DNA of 64,000 nt from Okapia johnstoni (Eukaryota > Chordata > Mammalia > Artiodactyla > Giraffidae), in assembly GCA_024291935.2 (NCBI GenBank), contig CM044317.1, forward strand, positions 64,346,730-64,410,729. Direction: 5' to 3'. Under the pieces are notes generated by a model. That model saw only the letters and a program-made list of their open reading frames with translations, was not told where the DNA came from and did not search any database. Position 1 is the stretch's first letter. Each line of letters starts with the position of its first letter. Both the position numbers and the translations under genes were made by a program. This document shows positions 34,816 through 46,824 of the stretch, in pieces.

Positions 34816-35545
34816 TACAAGCTGTATGAGCTTCTTTGATAGAGGAGTGACTGTTCCTCTGACAGAGGGGTTCATGGTAGTCCCCAACTTGACCCAGTTA
34901 ATGTGAGTCTGGTTAAAGGATTTAGCAGTTGTATTATCTCAGTAACAAAGCTTCCCAAAGAGGATTGTTGACTTTTAAATGATTCCCACACAAAATTTGA
35001 GAGTCAGAGATAATACCACAGTGTATCATAAATAACCAAAAATGGTGCTCAACTGAAATTTCTCTTATTCTTAATTTGACCTTTCTCCATCAGCTATGTG
35101 GCAAACTAAAACAAACACAGTGAAATGAATCACATGTAACAAAAATATTAGCTACAATTTGTGATTGTCAATATGACAATAAAAAATATGCATATCTTCT
35201 ACTTTTATTAAGGATGGGCTTTGCTCTCAGTATTCACTGTGCCTTAAGATATTACCTGACACATTGTTAGCAAGCAATTCAAAACTTAAGCAACCGTAAC
35301 ATAAAAATAACCTTTCCAAATTTAGGGGGAGGAAAGGAAGTTAAGTGTCATACCACCCATCATTTTTAAAATGCCGTTAAATGTAGTAGTAATTATTTAA
35401 TCCACCTCAATTGGTATTTCTTACTTATTAATGAATGATCAAAATCTTCATACTTCTGGAGAAATGCCTCTTCTTTTTATCACTGTAAGGATGGCTGTAT
35501 TACACCAGAAGAACAAGATGGTAACAGACTAAAGCACGGTCTGCA
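34816..35545. other. Intronic sequence without recognised features
   Basis: No gene or named repeat is seen. Confidence 0.4.
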
Positions 35546-35554
35546 AATTATGTT

Positions 35555-35860
35555 GAAAGTGAAAGTGGAAGTTGCTCAGTCATGTCTGACTCTTTGCGAC
35601 CCCACGGACTGTAGTTCATGGAATTCTCCAAGCCAGAATACTGAAGTGGGTAGCCTTTCCCTTCTCCAGGTTATCTTCCCAACCCAGAGATCAAAACCAG
35701 GTTTCCTGCATTGCAGGAGTATTCTTTATCAGTTGAGCCACCAGGGAAGCCCAAGAATACTGGAATGGGTAGCCTATCCCTTCTCTAGTGGATCTTCCCG
35801 ACCCAGGAATCAAACCGAGGTCGCCTGCATTGCAGGTGGATTCTTTACCAACTGAGCTGT
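35555..35860 (-). mobile_element. Dimeric Bov-tA SINE, antisense
   Basis: The first unit (35555-35752) has a reversed body and tRNA head ending GCCACCAGGGAAGCCC. A second, body-shortened unit follows (AAGAATACTGGAATGGGTAG) with its own head (CCTGCATTGCAGGTGGATTC), ending near 35860. Confidence 0.88.
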
Positions 35861-35861
35861 A

Positions 35862-36453
35862 TTGAGAGGTGCATAAAAAGCTCTGCTGAAGATTTGAAGA
35901 AGCAAAAATTAAAAGCCTGCAGCTTGCAGTGTTGAGATGAAAGTAGAGATAAGTCTGTCACACTGGGTCAGGGGTGAATGTACCGTGAAACTATGGAGTT
36001 TCAGAGTGCCAAACTTACAGAAGCATCTGGCTTTCCAATCTTTCTCCTCATTGAAACTTTCCCACCATAATACAAGCAGGATTTGGTTCTGACTAATGGA
36101 ATGAGCAGAGAAATTTGGGAATGTTATGACAGGAGCTTGCTTCATTTTCCTTTCTCAGAAATTCCAGAGAACAGTTCTTACTGAATTAAAACTCTGCCCT
36201 ACACTTTAGGTTCCTATGCTTCTTACTTCCCTCGATCCGTGTCTACTGTTATCAGAATTCTTACCAGCCAGCCCAGTGATTTGATGTAGCAGCTTCTGAA
36301 ACAGCAGTGTCCTTTTTTCCTGAGATATCATGCCAAGTTCAAAATACCAAAAGTACCCTCTTCCATTATTTAAAACAACCCTCCCCCCCCCCGAAAAAGT
36401 CTCAAAACTATGCTCTTCATGAAACTTTTTCCATATTTGCTTTGCCCAATTGT
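35862..36453. other. Intronic sequence with a short poly(C)
   Basis: CCCCCCCCCC lies at about 36382-36392. No gene is seen. Confidence 0.4.
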
Positions 36454-37615
36454 AAAGACAAAAGTCAAGCGGGCCTTAGGAAACATCACTACAAACAAAG
36501 CTGGTGGAGGTGATGGAATTCCAGTTGAGCTATTTCAAATCCTGAAAGATGACGCTGTGAAAGTGCTTCACTCAATATGCCAGCAGATTTGGAAAACTCA
36601 GCAGTGGCCACAGGACTGGAAAAGGTCAGTTTTCATTCCAATCCCAAAGAAAGACAATGCCAAAGAATGCTCAAACCAGTGCACAATTGCACTCATCTCG
36701 CACGCTAGTAAAGTAATGCTCAAAATTCTCCAAGCCAGGCTTCAGCAAAACGTGAACTGTGAACTTCCAGATGTTCAAGCTGGTTTTAGAAAAAGCAGAG
36801 GAACCAGAGATCAAATTGCCAACATCCACTGGATCATCGAAAAAGCAAGAGAGTTCCAGACAAACATCTACCTCTGCTTTATTGACTATGCCAAAGCCTT
36901 TGACTGTGTGGATCACAATAAACTGTGGAAAATTCTGAAAGAGGTGGACATACCAGACCACCTGACCTGCCTCTTGAGAAACCTGTATGCAGGTCAGGAA
37001 GCAACAGTTAGAACTGGACATGGAACAACAGACTGGTTCCAAATAGGAAAAAGAGTACATCAAGGCTGCATATTGTCACCCTGCTTATTTCACTTATATG
37101 CAGAGTCCATCATGAGAAATGCTTGGCTGGAGGAAGCACAAGCTGGAATTAAGATTGCCAGGAGAAATATCAATAACCTCAGATATGCAGGTGACACCAC
37201 CCTTATGACAGAAAGTGAAGAAGAACTAAAGAGCTTCTTGATGAAAGGGAAAGAGGAGAGTGAAAAAGTTGGCTTAAAGCTCAACATTCAGAAAACTAAG
37301 ATCATGGCATCTGGTCCCATCACTTCATGGCAGATAGATGGGGAAACAGTAGAAACAGTGTCAAACTTTATTTTTCTGGGCTCCAAAATCACTTCAGATG
37401 GTGACTGTAGCCATGAAATTAAAAGACGCTTACTCCTTGGAAGGAAAGTTATGACCAACCTAGACAGCATATTTAAAAGCAGAGACATTACTTTGCCAAC
37501 AAAGGTCCATCTAGTCAAGGCTATGGTTTTTCCAGTGGTCATGTATGGATGTGAGAGTTGGACTATAAAGAAAGCTGAGTGCCAAAGAATTGATGCTTTT
37601 GAACTGTGGTGCTGA
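36410..37615 (+). pseudogene. BovB reverse-transcriptase ORF fragment, inactivated
   Basis: The 401-codon open frame begins about 53 bp outside the element, so its first ~18 codons are host intron. RT landmarks in order are QDWKRSVFIPIPKKDNAKE, FRKSRGTRDQIANI, FIDYAKAFDCVDHNKLW, GCILSPCLFHLYAESIM and SWQIDGETVETVSNF. The catalytic YADD box reads YAGD (codon GGT at about 37190), which removes one of the paired catalytic aspartates. The frame ends at TGA (37613-37615), where related copies read the Trp of LWCWRR. It lacks a start, an endonuclease domain and an intact active site. Confidence 0.93.
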
Positions 37616-37963
37616 AGAAGACTCATGAGAGTCCCTTGGACTGCAAGGAGATCCAACCAGTCCATCCTAAAGGAGATCAGTCCTGGGTGTTCATTGGAAG
37701 GACTGATGTTGAAGCTGAAACTCTAATACTTTGGCCACCTAATACGAAGAGCTGACTCGTTTGAAAAGACCCTGATGCTGGGAAGGATTGAGGGCAGGAG
37801 GAGAAGGGGACGACAGAGGATGAGATGGTTGGATGCCATCATCAACTCAATAGACATGAGTTTGGGCAAACTCTGGGAGTTGGTGATGGACAGGGAGGTC
37901 TGGTGTGCTGTGGTTCATGGGGTCGCAAAGAGTCGGACACGACTGAGCAACTGAACTGAACTG
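36463..37963 (+). mobile_element. BovB LINE, 1.5 kb, sense, longest copy, with 9-bp TSD
   Basis: This is the largest BovB in the window. It covers the reverse transcriptase from its N-terminal part (KAGGGDGIPVELFQILKDD) through the palm and thumb to the C-terminal region and 3' end. AAAGACAAA at 36454-36462 recurs at 37964-37972, so the copy was truncated when it inserted. The endonuclease half and the 5' UTR are absent. Confidence 0.97.
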
Positions 37964-37972
37964 AAAGACAAA

Positions 37973-38607
37973 TTATTTGCAATAACTTCTAGCAGTTTTA
38001 TATAGACTTACTGGAGTACATAGGTATTTTTATGTTCTCTATTCAGATAGTTTCATTTGTTTACGCTCCATGCCCCCTCCATGCCTTTTGGAGGCAGAGA
38101 CCAGGCATTCCTTTCTCATAACCTGTACCAGCAGGCCTTAGCAAATGCGATTGACTGATCTGTTTCTCTACAGCTAATCCCCAAACCTGCAGAGTGTGCG
38201 TATATTAAACGAGTAAACATGGCTGGTAACTCAGCTACCAAAGAGTTTAATCAAATACACGAAAAGAATAGACTTTAAGATCAAAGATACCAATTTCAAG
38301 AGCTAGTGATTACACATCAGCATCTTCTGCAAGTAAGTCACAATTACAGAGTCGAAGGAAATTTAAAGCTCATTATCTTAGCCTGAGTTCCCCAGAAAGC
38401 AGAGGTTTAAGTGCTGTTACTTTATTAAGGACTGCAATCCAGGGAGCAGGAATGAGGAGGGGAAGGGGAGAGAGGCAGTACTGGGGCCCTGAGTACCTAA
38501 CAGAGCACCTTGTCAGCCAGGAGCATCTTCAGAGAGCTTGCGGAAGTGACTGCTTCTAGGGATGGTCTGCCTGGGAGAAGGGGAGGAGAAAGGAGAATCT
38601 GTCTGTC
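37973..38607. other. Intronic sequence without recognised features
   Basis: No gene is seen. The 38441-38600 stretch is purine-rich and non-repetitive. Confidence 0.4.
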
Positions 38608-38620
38608 TGCTTTAGTTTTC

Positions 38621-38798
38621 AGGGTTTTTTTTTTCAATTTTTAATTTTTAACTGAAGGATAATTGCTTTACAATATTGTGTTAGTCTCTGCCATACGTCA
38701 ACTTGAATCAGCCATAAGTATACATATGTTCCCTCCCTTTTAAACCTTCCTCCCACCTCTTACCCCATCCCACCTCTCTAGGTTATCACAAAACACTA
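38621..38798 (-). mobile_element. 5'-truncated ruminant L1, antisense, with 13-bp perfect TSD
   Basis: A T-run leads into the reversed L1 3' end (AATTGCTTTACAATATTGTG, CTTGAATCAGCCATAAG). TGCTTTAGTTTTC at 38608-38620 is repeated exactly at 38799-38811. Confidence 0.94.
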
Positions 38799-39063
38799 TG
38801 CTTTAGTTTTCTATTGTTCAAGTGCAATAATTCCCTGGCACCTCCCAATCCCTGGTGAGTGGGCACAAAATTGGTCCCTACAAGGTCTGGCCCTCAGAAT
38901 CAACCTGGAATCTCCAGGGTAGGAGGGGCAAGAGGCACAGAAATAGTGTTGGTTGCAATTTATTCATAGTCTTTCCTGGCAGTCACCGCTGGAACTAGGC
39001 TAGTGAGAGAGACCCTGGACATAATGAGACCAAGAGGATTTGAAGGAGGACATAAGTGTATCA

Positions 39064-39302
39064 GGGCTTCCCAGGTGACGCTAGTAAAAAAAAGAACCTA
39101 CCTGCCAAAGCACCAGATATAAGGGATAGGGATTCAATCCCTGGGTCAGGAAGATACCCTCAAGAAGGGCATGGCAACCCACTTCAGTATTCTTGCCTGG
39201 AGAATCCCACGGACAGAGGAGGCTGGCTGCCAACAGTCCATGAGGTCACAAAGAGTCAATCACAGCTAAAGAGACTTGGCCATGCCTACAAGCACACACA
39301 TG
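39064..39302 (+). mobile_element. Bov-tA SINE, sense
   Basis: Head GGGCTTCCCAGGTGACGC, body, and a long degenerate tail with ACACACA. The flanks CATAAGTGTATCA (39051-39063) and CATAAGTCATATCA (from 39303) look like a slightly decayed target-site duplication. Confidence 0.88.
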
Positions 39303-39600
39303 CATAAGTCATATCACACACTCTTCAGTTAAAATATCCTTACTTTGAACGAAGGAATCCAAGCCCTGAGTTGGAGATGCACGAGATCATGGATCTTAAT
39401 CAGTGGAACTCAAGAGCCAGGGGCTTCAATGTCCTGTTTTGTGCTTTTCAGTCTTCTACATACTTCTCTAGACATACAACATCTAATACACATGCATGTC
39501 TCTGACTCATCCTCTCACACTAGAGCTTCAAATATCTCCTATACTTACTACCTCACGAAGTCAGTGGAAGATCGTTTATGAGGGCTTCCTTATGGTTTAC

Positions 39601-40452
39601 TTCAGTTCAGTTCAGTTCAGTCACTCAGTCGTGCCCAACTCTTTGCCACCCCATGGACTGCAGCACGCCAGGCCTCCCTGTCCATCACCTCCCTGTCATC
39701 ACTTCCTGGAGCTTGCTCAAACTCATGTCCATCGAGTCAGTGATGCCATCCAAACATCTCATCCTCTGTCGTCCCCTTCTCCTCTTGCCTTCAATCTTTC
39801 CCAGCATCAGTGTCTTTTCCAATGAGTCAGTTCTTTGCATCAGGTGGCCAAAATGTTGGAACTTAAGCTTAAGCATCAGTCTTTCCAACTAATATTCAGG
39901 ACTGATCTCCTTTAGGATTGACTGACTGTTTGATCTCCTTGCTTGTCCAAGGGACTCTCAAGAGTCTTCTACAATACCACAGTTCAAAAGCATCGATTCT
40001 TTGGTGCTCAGCTTTCTTTATGGTCCAACTCTCACATCCATATATGACTACTGGAAAAAAAACATAGTTTTAACTATACAGACCTTTGTCGGCAAAATAG
40101 CATCTCTGCTTTTTAATATGCTGTCTAGGTTTTTCATAACTTTTCTTCCAAGGAGCAAGCGTCTTTTAATTTCATGGCTGCAGTCACCATCTGCAGTGAT
40201 TTGGAGCTCAAGAAAATAAAGTCTGTCACTGTTTCCATTGTTTCTCCATCTATTTGCCACGAAGTGATGGGACCAGATGCCATGATCTTAGTTTTCTGAG
40301 TGTTGAGCTTTAAGCCAGCTTTTTCACTCTCCTCTTTCACTTTCATCAAGAGGCTCTTTAGTTGTCTTCGCTTTCTGCCATAAGGGTGGTGTCATCTGCA
40401 TATCTAAGGTTATTAATATTTCTCCCTGCAATCTTTATTCCAGCTTGTGCTT
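39601..40452 (-). mobile_element. BovB LINE 3' 0.85 kb, antisense
   Basis: It starts with the complement of the CTGAA tail (four TTCAG units). The reverse strand reads the C-terminal coding region and thumb and ends in the codons just before YADD (CAGCTTGTGCTT on +). Several indels break the frame, for example an A-run at 40055-40062. Confidence 0.93.
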
Positions 40453-41639
40453 ACTTGGTTTCTTCTAAAAAACAAAAACAAAAAAAACTGACACAACAGA
40501 ACCAGAGAATAGGTTAAATTCCACAAATGCAGAATCTGAGGCAAAGAAACACAAGTTAATGTTAATCCTCTGGAGATGTGTTTTTGCTTCTTGCCTAAAA
40601 ATCTCCTTACATCGAAGTCTAATTAATACTCAAAGGGAATAAATCCTTTCAGCAAAGAGCTTCAAGAAGCCAATATCCTAACTTCTAAAAACAGGAATCT
40701 TGTCAAAGAACATAGTAGAACACATTCTTCCCATGGTCAAATGGTATTGAGTTTCATCAAGGCAGTGTAAGTGTTCTTACATTTGTGTATCTGAATTCAT
40801 ATGCTGACTCAGATCTTACATGATTTGCCTGAGAATAGTTAACAGAATGATGGTGTCTCTACACAAAGATTGATGTGCTCTCATTCAAGATGATGACGTA
40901 ATTGTTTCACTCTCATGCCAAAGAATTACAAAGCAATATGTTTATGTAACTCTGTGTTGAAATTTTTCATACCTTTTTAAAGGAATGTATTCTTTAATGT
41001 ATTCTTCTAAGGGAAAAAAATGAGATTCAACTTATGTTTTATTTTAAATCTTATTATTTTGAATATCGACTTTGTAAAACACAGGTTTATTCACAAGATT
41101 CTAATGTCTATTTCTTCAACAGAACAGAGTGCTCTTGGTAATGGTTTATGTCAGTCTTTATGAATACAAGCTCTATTATAACAGGTATTCAGCTTCCAAC
41201 AGCACTATTTTTCCTGAGACTCATGCATTTTTCATTGTCTAGTCATTCTGAATTTAAAGTGGATAGGATGTCCTTTTAAATGCATAAACAAAGAAGAGAA
41301 AATGTGTATCATAGTCTCTTCTCCATTTCTGCTGCTAAAATTATAGGAACTCTATATTCTATGTTAGAATGCATCTGGTGTGCTATTCTATAAACTACAT
41401 GAATAACCAACAACTCCCAGTGCAAAATTCCACCCCACACCATATTTAGCATTATTTTTGCAAGATAGCACCTTACCAGGCTTGTGCAGAAAAGAGTTTA
41501 TTAATCTCACTGTCTAACTGGCAGATGGAATACAGTAAAAACAAGGTGTTTTTGTCTTTTGGAGCAAATGGTTTTTCAAGATAAGATAAGCAGCCATCTT
41601 TCAGCTCTTCTGATCTTTTTCATTTATAGATATTTGTTC
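40453..41639. other. Intronic sequence without recognised features
   Basis: A/T-rich unique intron; no exon is seen. Confidence 0.4.
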
Positions 41640-42360
41640 ACTTGTGAATTTGTTCATTCATTATTCTGTATTTATTGAGTATCTATCTCCTTCCTGGGGC
41701 TTCTCTAGGTGGCTCAGTGTTAAGAGTCCGCCTGCCAAAGCCGGAGATGTGGGTTTGATCCCTGGGTCAGGAAGATCCCCTGGAGAACGAAATGGCAACC
41801 CACTCCAGTACTCATACCTGGAAAACCGCATGGACAGAGGAGCCTGGTGGGCTACAGTCCATGGGATCACAGAAGAGTTGGACACGACTGAGCGACTAAA
41901 CAACAACGTCTCCTTCCCATTCAGCAATCCTCAAGGCAAACAAGAATATAGAAATGATTAGAATGCATTCCCTTTTTTTCAGGAGCTCATGAGTTATACA
42001 GTATGGGAAGCACAAGTAGAGATAGGAATATACAGATGAGGACACTTAACTTAGCCTTAGTGAGCAAGGGGCGGCCAAGGCGGGGCTTTCTCGAGAAGAT
42101 GGTGCCTTAAGATTATGAGGAGTTAGGTGAAGGGACCACATATCTCCTCTAGTGGTTAGTACAGGGAAAAAATTGTTAGGAGGGATAAGGTGACAGTAAA
42201 TAAAGTGAAAAGATCCTAAATCACAGAAGGTGGTAAAGACGACATGCTGAGAAAGAGATCCCCAGAAGTATTCATTCTGTGCTAAAAAAGAACGTAAGAG
42301 AATTTTATGAGAGGAAGACAGTGCGGGCAGTGGATGGGGTGGGCATTGGAATTCGCAGAG
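41640..42360 (+). repeat. Probable ancient mammalian LINE fragment (L2-like), split by a SINE
   Basis: CATTCATTATTCTGTATTTA at the start and, after the SINE, a segment ending AGGAGCTCATGAGTTATACAG resemble the repeat at 14895-15330. The family call is tentative. Confidence 0.4.
41695..41908 (+). mobile_element. Bov-tA SINE, sense, with 9-bp TSD
   Basis: Head GGGGCTTCTCTAGGTGGCTC, body and AACAAC tail. TCTCCTTCC at 41686-41694 recurs at 41909-41917. Confidence 0.92.
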
Positions 42361-42874
42361 TGTCAGCATCTAGGTTTACTTGTATTCTTATTTATTTGCC
42401 TATTTATTTTCCTTTGGTGACTCTAGTAACTTAGTATGGATTTGCAGACTGCAATAGCGACATTATCGAGCTCTCTTCACATGGAAAGGGATTGTGAACT
42501 AATCTGATAAAAGGTCCCTTCCTTTCCTTCTTGTTTTACAAGTCATGTTGATTAGCATGATGGATAAAACCATAATTTGCATTTTTATCAAATCATATCT
42601 GCAGCACCTGAACAGCATGGCCACTAGTTAAAAGGAGAAATTGAATACGGTAGATTTGCTCTTCTGTTTGGCTGAGGAAACAACAGGCTTGTGTTGACCT
42701 CTGTTGAAAGGCACACATTACAGATATTTTGGTGGAAGAGCTTTCATCAGTCAGCTGGGCAGACTTATTTTATCTTCACCTTCCACAGAATATTTCTGGA
42801 AGCCAGCCACTCAGGCTTAGCACTGTGCTCTGTGCCCTTTGTGAGGGCAAAGGGTATTTTGGGGGCAGCATAAT

Positions 42875-43132
42875 GGTGGTGTAGCATAGTTGTTAGGAAG
42901 TTGGGATTTGGAATCATACGACTTAGTTTCCATCCAAACTCTTCCCCCTGCTAATTCTGTGACCTTGGGCTGGCTGTTTACCTCTGGATGTATCCGTTAA
43001 CTTATCTATAAAATGGAACCATGACAATATCTGCTTTATAAAGTTCTTGTGAGGATTAAATAAAACAGTGTGTATAAATGCCAAGCCTAGGACTTGGCAT
43101 GTAGTAAGGACTTATTAAATATGAGTTGTTAT
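42875..43132 (+). repeat. MIR SINE, near full length, sense
   Basis: GTGTAGCATAGTTGTTAGGA, CTGTGACCTTGGGCTGGCTG, TCTATAAAATGGAACCATGA, TTGTGAGGATTAAATAAAAC and TAGTAAGGACTTATTAAATA follow the full MIR order. Confidence 0.9.
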
Positions 43133-43777
43133 TTCTATTTCATCTATTTTGTAGGAAGTTACTTGGGAACTAAGCTCCAAAATCTTGGTTTAGTAGTTCT
43201 CCAGTGACAAGGACTATGTCTTATTCGTCTTTGCATATATAGAGCATGGCATGTGAAGGCTGTTTTATAGTGTATCGGCACATACATTAAAAGGTCTAAA
43301 ATCTTATTCTCTTATGTCATTAATGTGTCAATTTTTATGGCCTGATTTTGTTCAAGATATTGCCAAGGTTTCAAATACTATGGTTGTAACTTAAGCAGGT
43401 GTAGGAATGACCATGTCCTAGCAGTAGTTGTTGACCTTCTTTTCCCAAGGAGACACACTCCATACACAGCATCCTCTAGTAGACATACTCAGCACCAGTA
43501 CCCACTCTCTGATATATGTGTTGTAGCTCTCCCCTACAGCTCATATTGAGGATGTAAGCTATTATGCAAGTAAGAATGACCCAATGAGGAGGATAATCAT
43601 GAATCCACTCTGAATTATTTTTTAACCATTTTAAACATTATTATTTTAACTGTTTGTTATTTTACATTGTGTGGTGACTAGATCAAACTTCTGCAAATAA
43701 TTCTTTGAATTCTTTAAAATTCCTCAAAGTTAGCACCTTTGTTTCTCATCATTTCGTGTCTAGTTAGTACCACTAAC
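43133..43777. other. Intronic sequence without recognised features
   Basis: No gene or named repeat is seen. Confidence 0.4.
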
Positions 43778-44005
43778 TGTGTGTATGTGTGTGTGCTAAG
43801 TCGCTTCAGTCATGTCCAACTCTTTGCAACCCTGTGGACTATAGCCCTCCAGGCTCCTCTGTCTATGGGATTCTCCAGGCAAGAACACTGGAGTGGGTTG
43901 CCATACCCTCTTCCAGGGGATCTTCCTGACCCAGGGATCGAACCTGTGTTTCTTATGTCTCCTGCATTGGCAGGCACGTTCTTTACCACTAGTGCTTCTG
44001 TGAAG
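43778..44005 (-). mobile_element. Bov-tA SINE, antisense
   Basis: A GT-rich start (43780-43795) is followed by the reversed Bov-A body and head ending CTTTACCACTAGTGCTTC. Confidence 0.9.
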
Positions 44006-44234
44006 TTCTCTGTTCCCTTCTTTTCCATGATACCCCTGTTGCTCTGGTATTCTTCACTCAAAAGTGGTCTTATAAAGGCTGGCAGTGACTTTCAAATCAT
44101 CTATCAGTCCTCATTCATCCTGCTCTTTAAGCAACTTCAATATTACATCTGTTTCTTCCACAAAAACCTGTATTCCCTTGGTTTCTTTGACACCAAGAAC
44201 TATCATGATCTTCCCTTTAGACTTCTAGCTGCTT

Positions 44235-44389
44235 AATTTTTTATTTATTTTTAATTAGGGGACAATTTCCTTACAATATTGTATTGGTTTCTGCCATATA
44301 TCAACATGAATCAGCCATAGATATACGTAATCCCCTCTGTCTGAACCTCCTTCCCACCTCCCACCCCATCCCACCTCACAGAGCACTGG
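44235..44389 (-). mobile_element. 5'-truncated ruminant L1, antisense, with 11-bp TSD
   Basis: The reversed L1 3' end (CAATATTGTATTGGTTTCTG, ATGAATCAGCCATAGATA) lies between TCTAGCTGCTT at 44224-44234 and TCTAACTGCTT at 44390-44400, with one mismatch. Confidence 0.92.
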
Positions 44390-44706
44390 TCTAACTGCTT
44401 CTGACTCCAATGATATGCCTCTAGTTTCTTCCCTAAACCCAAACTGGGATTCTCCAAGGATTTTTTCCTAGGTCTTCCTATTTTCTCTCCCTCCTTCCAT
44501 GGTAATACATCCATTTCTAGTGCTTTAGCCACCACATTTATATGTATAACTTCCATATGTTTCTCCTGGTTGACCTCCCTATTCAACTCTGATCCCAGAA
44601 TTCTAACACTCCCGGATTATTTGGAAGTTCATTTGGCAGCTCAAATTCAATATACCAAAAATGTTTATTATCTTTACACTAAAGACAACCCCTTATCATG
44701 ATTTTT

Positions 44707-44914
44707 TTTGCAAATCATCTTTTAAAAATTTATTTATTTGTCTGTACCAGGTCTTAGTTGTGGCATGAGGAATATTCTGTCTTCATTGTGGCATGTGGAA
44801 TCTTGAGTTGTGGCATCTGAGATCTCATTCCCTGACCAGGGATCTAGCCCAGACCCCCTGCGTTGGGAGAGTGGAGTCTTAGCCACTGGACCATCAAGGA
44901 AGTCCTGCAACTCC
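44707..44914 (-). mobile_element. tRNA-Glu-derived SINE (CHR type), antisense, with 13-bp perfect TSD
   Basis: CCCTGACCAGGGATCTAGCC and CCACTGGACCATCAAGGAAG are the reversed head, preceded by TTGTGGCATG repeats of the body. TATCATGATTTTT at 44694-44706 recurs at 44915-44927. Confidence 0.92.
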
Positions 44915-45089
44915 TATCATGATTTTTGTTAGTGGATATCACACTTCCTAGGCTGGCTTAAAAGCTCTTGAGTTAATTCTGGTACTTCTCTTTACTTCTG
45001 CCTTTTAAAAAAAATCATCCTTTCATTTCAATAAAACTGTTCGATGTTGCCTAGTTGTACCTACTCTCTTTGAAGTGTTCATTTTCTAC

Positions 45090-45470
45090 TTCCTTTGAAT
45101 GGCATTGCCCAGCTGTAGACAGAGTGAAGAGCACTGTACCAACTTCTCAGTAAAAACAGTCATTATAGAACAATGATACAGAAGTAAAGGAGATACATCC
45201 CAGGGAAAGAGAGGGCAGAGAACACTTCTTAAAGGGGATAATATAACATGTCGGCCAAATCTTGAAAGATGAATGAGAGTCAGACTGACAAGTTGGGATG
45301 AACACTCGGGTAATAATAACAAGTGAGAAGACAAGCTGATGAAGAAGACCATGACTCATTGTTGAAATGCGAGTAGCTCTGTAGGGCTGGAGCTCTGGCT
45401 CCATGGGGGAATAAAACGGGGGAAGCAGGAGGCAGGGCTCCAAGGTGGTAGGAGAAGAGGGTAGAGGAGG
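45090..45470 (+). repeat. Possible ancient mammalian repeat
   Basis: The passage GGCCAAATCTTGAAAGATGA resembles the old repeat class seen at 14895-15330. It is too degraded for a firm assignment. Confidence 0.3.
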
Positions 45471-45494
45471 CATCAAAGGCCTTGTTTCAGTAGC

Positions 45495-45960
45495 TGCTGC
45501 TGCTTCTTAACAAACCACCCAAAAATTCATGCTCTGAAAGCACCACCATTGATTATTTCTCACAGTTCTCCAGTTGGGCAGCAATCTCTTGGGATGGTTG
45601 ATCTCTGCTCCATGTGATGCAGGTTGGCACCACTCCACTGGGGCCAGAGGATCCACAATCCTCACGCACATGTCTGGTGCTTCAGCTGCTGCGGCAGTGG
45701 TTGGCTGGGTCTCTCTTTTCCTTTTCTCACAGCCTTCAGTATTCAGTGGTCTACCTCGGGGTTCTGTACACGGAAATTGTATTCTAGGAGGGCAGAAAAT
45801 GGAAGCCACAGAGCTTCTTAAAACTTAGGCCCAGAAGTCACTTGACATCTCTCCCTCTACTTTCTATTGGTCAAAGTAAGTCACAAGACAAGCTCAGCTT
45901 CCTGAAAACGAAAATAGAACCCACCTCCCTTTGGAAGGAGCAGCTTGAGTGTAGAAAGAT
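45495..45960 (+). repeat. Ancient interspersed repeat, possibly LTR-derived
   Basis: AACAAACCACCCAAAAATTC, ATTTCTCACAGTTCTCCAG, CACATGTCTGGTGCTTCAGC and TTCTATTGGTCAAAGTAAGT, with CACAAGACAAGCTCAG, occur in the order of an old mammalian repeat family that I associate loosely with MLT/ERVL-type LTRs. No internal retroviral coding sequence is seen. Open frames here on both strands are chance. Confidence 0.45.
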
Positions 45961-46367
45961 GTGAGGCAATGTTGGCAAGCCATCTTTTTAGACAGTGTAA
46001 CATAGGCTTTATAGATCACTGCTTTCTATAGGATGCCATCTATGGGGTATCATCTATAGGGGAAGATTGTAAACTGAAGACTAACATTTTAAACTTTTAT
46101 ATCTAAAAATATCTCTGACTCCTTTATAAAGATTGAATTGAGGAGTCAGGGCCAGTACTTGGAAACAGAGTAATCTATCAATCTATCAAGGCAGCCTCTA
46201 CCAACAGATTTCAAGCTACCCTGTGGAGAGTCTTTTTCATGAGCACACATGCCGTGCCACAGTGTTTCCTCCTCATGGAAGCAAATGGAATGAGGGATGA
46301 ATTTGCCATTCTTTTTTAAAGGATACCACCAAGGTGTCCACCTGGCTGAGGCCCAGAATCTATACCA

Positions 46368-46447
46368 GGTCAGGAAACTCTGGCCCATGTGTCACATCTG
46401 CTCGCCTCGCCACCTGTTTTGGTAAATAAAGTTTTATTGGAACACGA
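46368..46447 (+). repeat. MER5-type hAT DNA transposon fragment
   Basis: CACCTGTTTTGGTAAATAAAG followed by TTTTATTGGAACACG is the characteristic MER5 phrase. Only about 80 bp remain. Confidence 0.65.
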
Positions 46448-46808
46448 AAAAGGTATCTACCCAGGATCCTTCGCAGGGGACTCCCTTCCAGAAAGATGGA
46501 TTCACACATGCCATGGGGAAGGAAATACATAATGCTGCAGATGCTCTGCCTAATGCTTCTTTGTTTAGAAATATCACTCTGCTTATTCGATGTTGCTTTT
46601 TCTATAAATAAATAAACCTGGAAAGTCAGATGAGACTCTTGGCGAGAGCAGAAGCCTGCTTTGCTGAAGCCAAGGGTTGGTCTTATGTCAGAGGATACAG
46701 GTGTATGTGACCACAGAGCCCTCATGAGCATTTTATTTCTATGCAAAGTGAACTCTTTCACTCTTGCAGGTAATCTCAACTACAGAAGTCTTTAGGGTCA
46801 GTGCCTAT
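46448..46808. other. Intronic sequence without recognised features
   Basis: No gene is seen. Reverse frames at 46146-46779 lack a known domain. Confidence 0.35.
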
Positions 46809-46824
46809 AAAAATGCCATGGAAA

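Noticed and set aside
36410..37615. 401-codon open frame as a functional host or viral gene
   Set aside because: It is a BovB reverse-transcriptase fragment with no start of its own, a damaged catalytic box, a premature stop and a flanking target-site duplication.
39601..39620. Pentanucleotide TTCAG repeat as a telomere-like, satellite or CRISPR-like array
   Set aside because: It is the complement of the CTGAA repeats that end BovB elements. There are four units and no spacers.
39585..40465. TSD for the BovB at 39601-40452
   Set aside because: Only TGGTTT is shared at the two ends, too short and offset to claim.
45574..45828. 84-codon frame as an exon
   Set aside because: It lies within an ancient interspersed repeat and has no matching splice sites.
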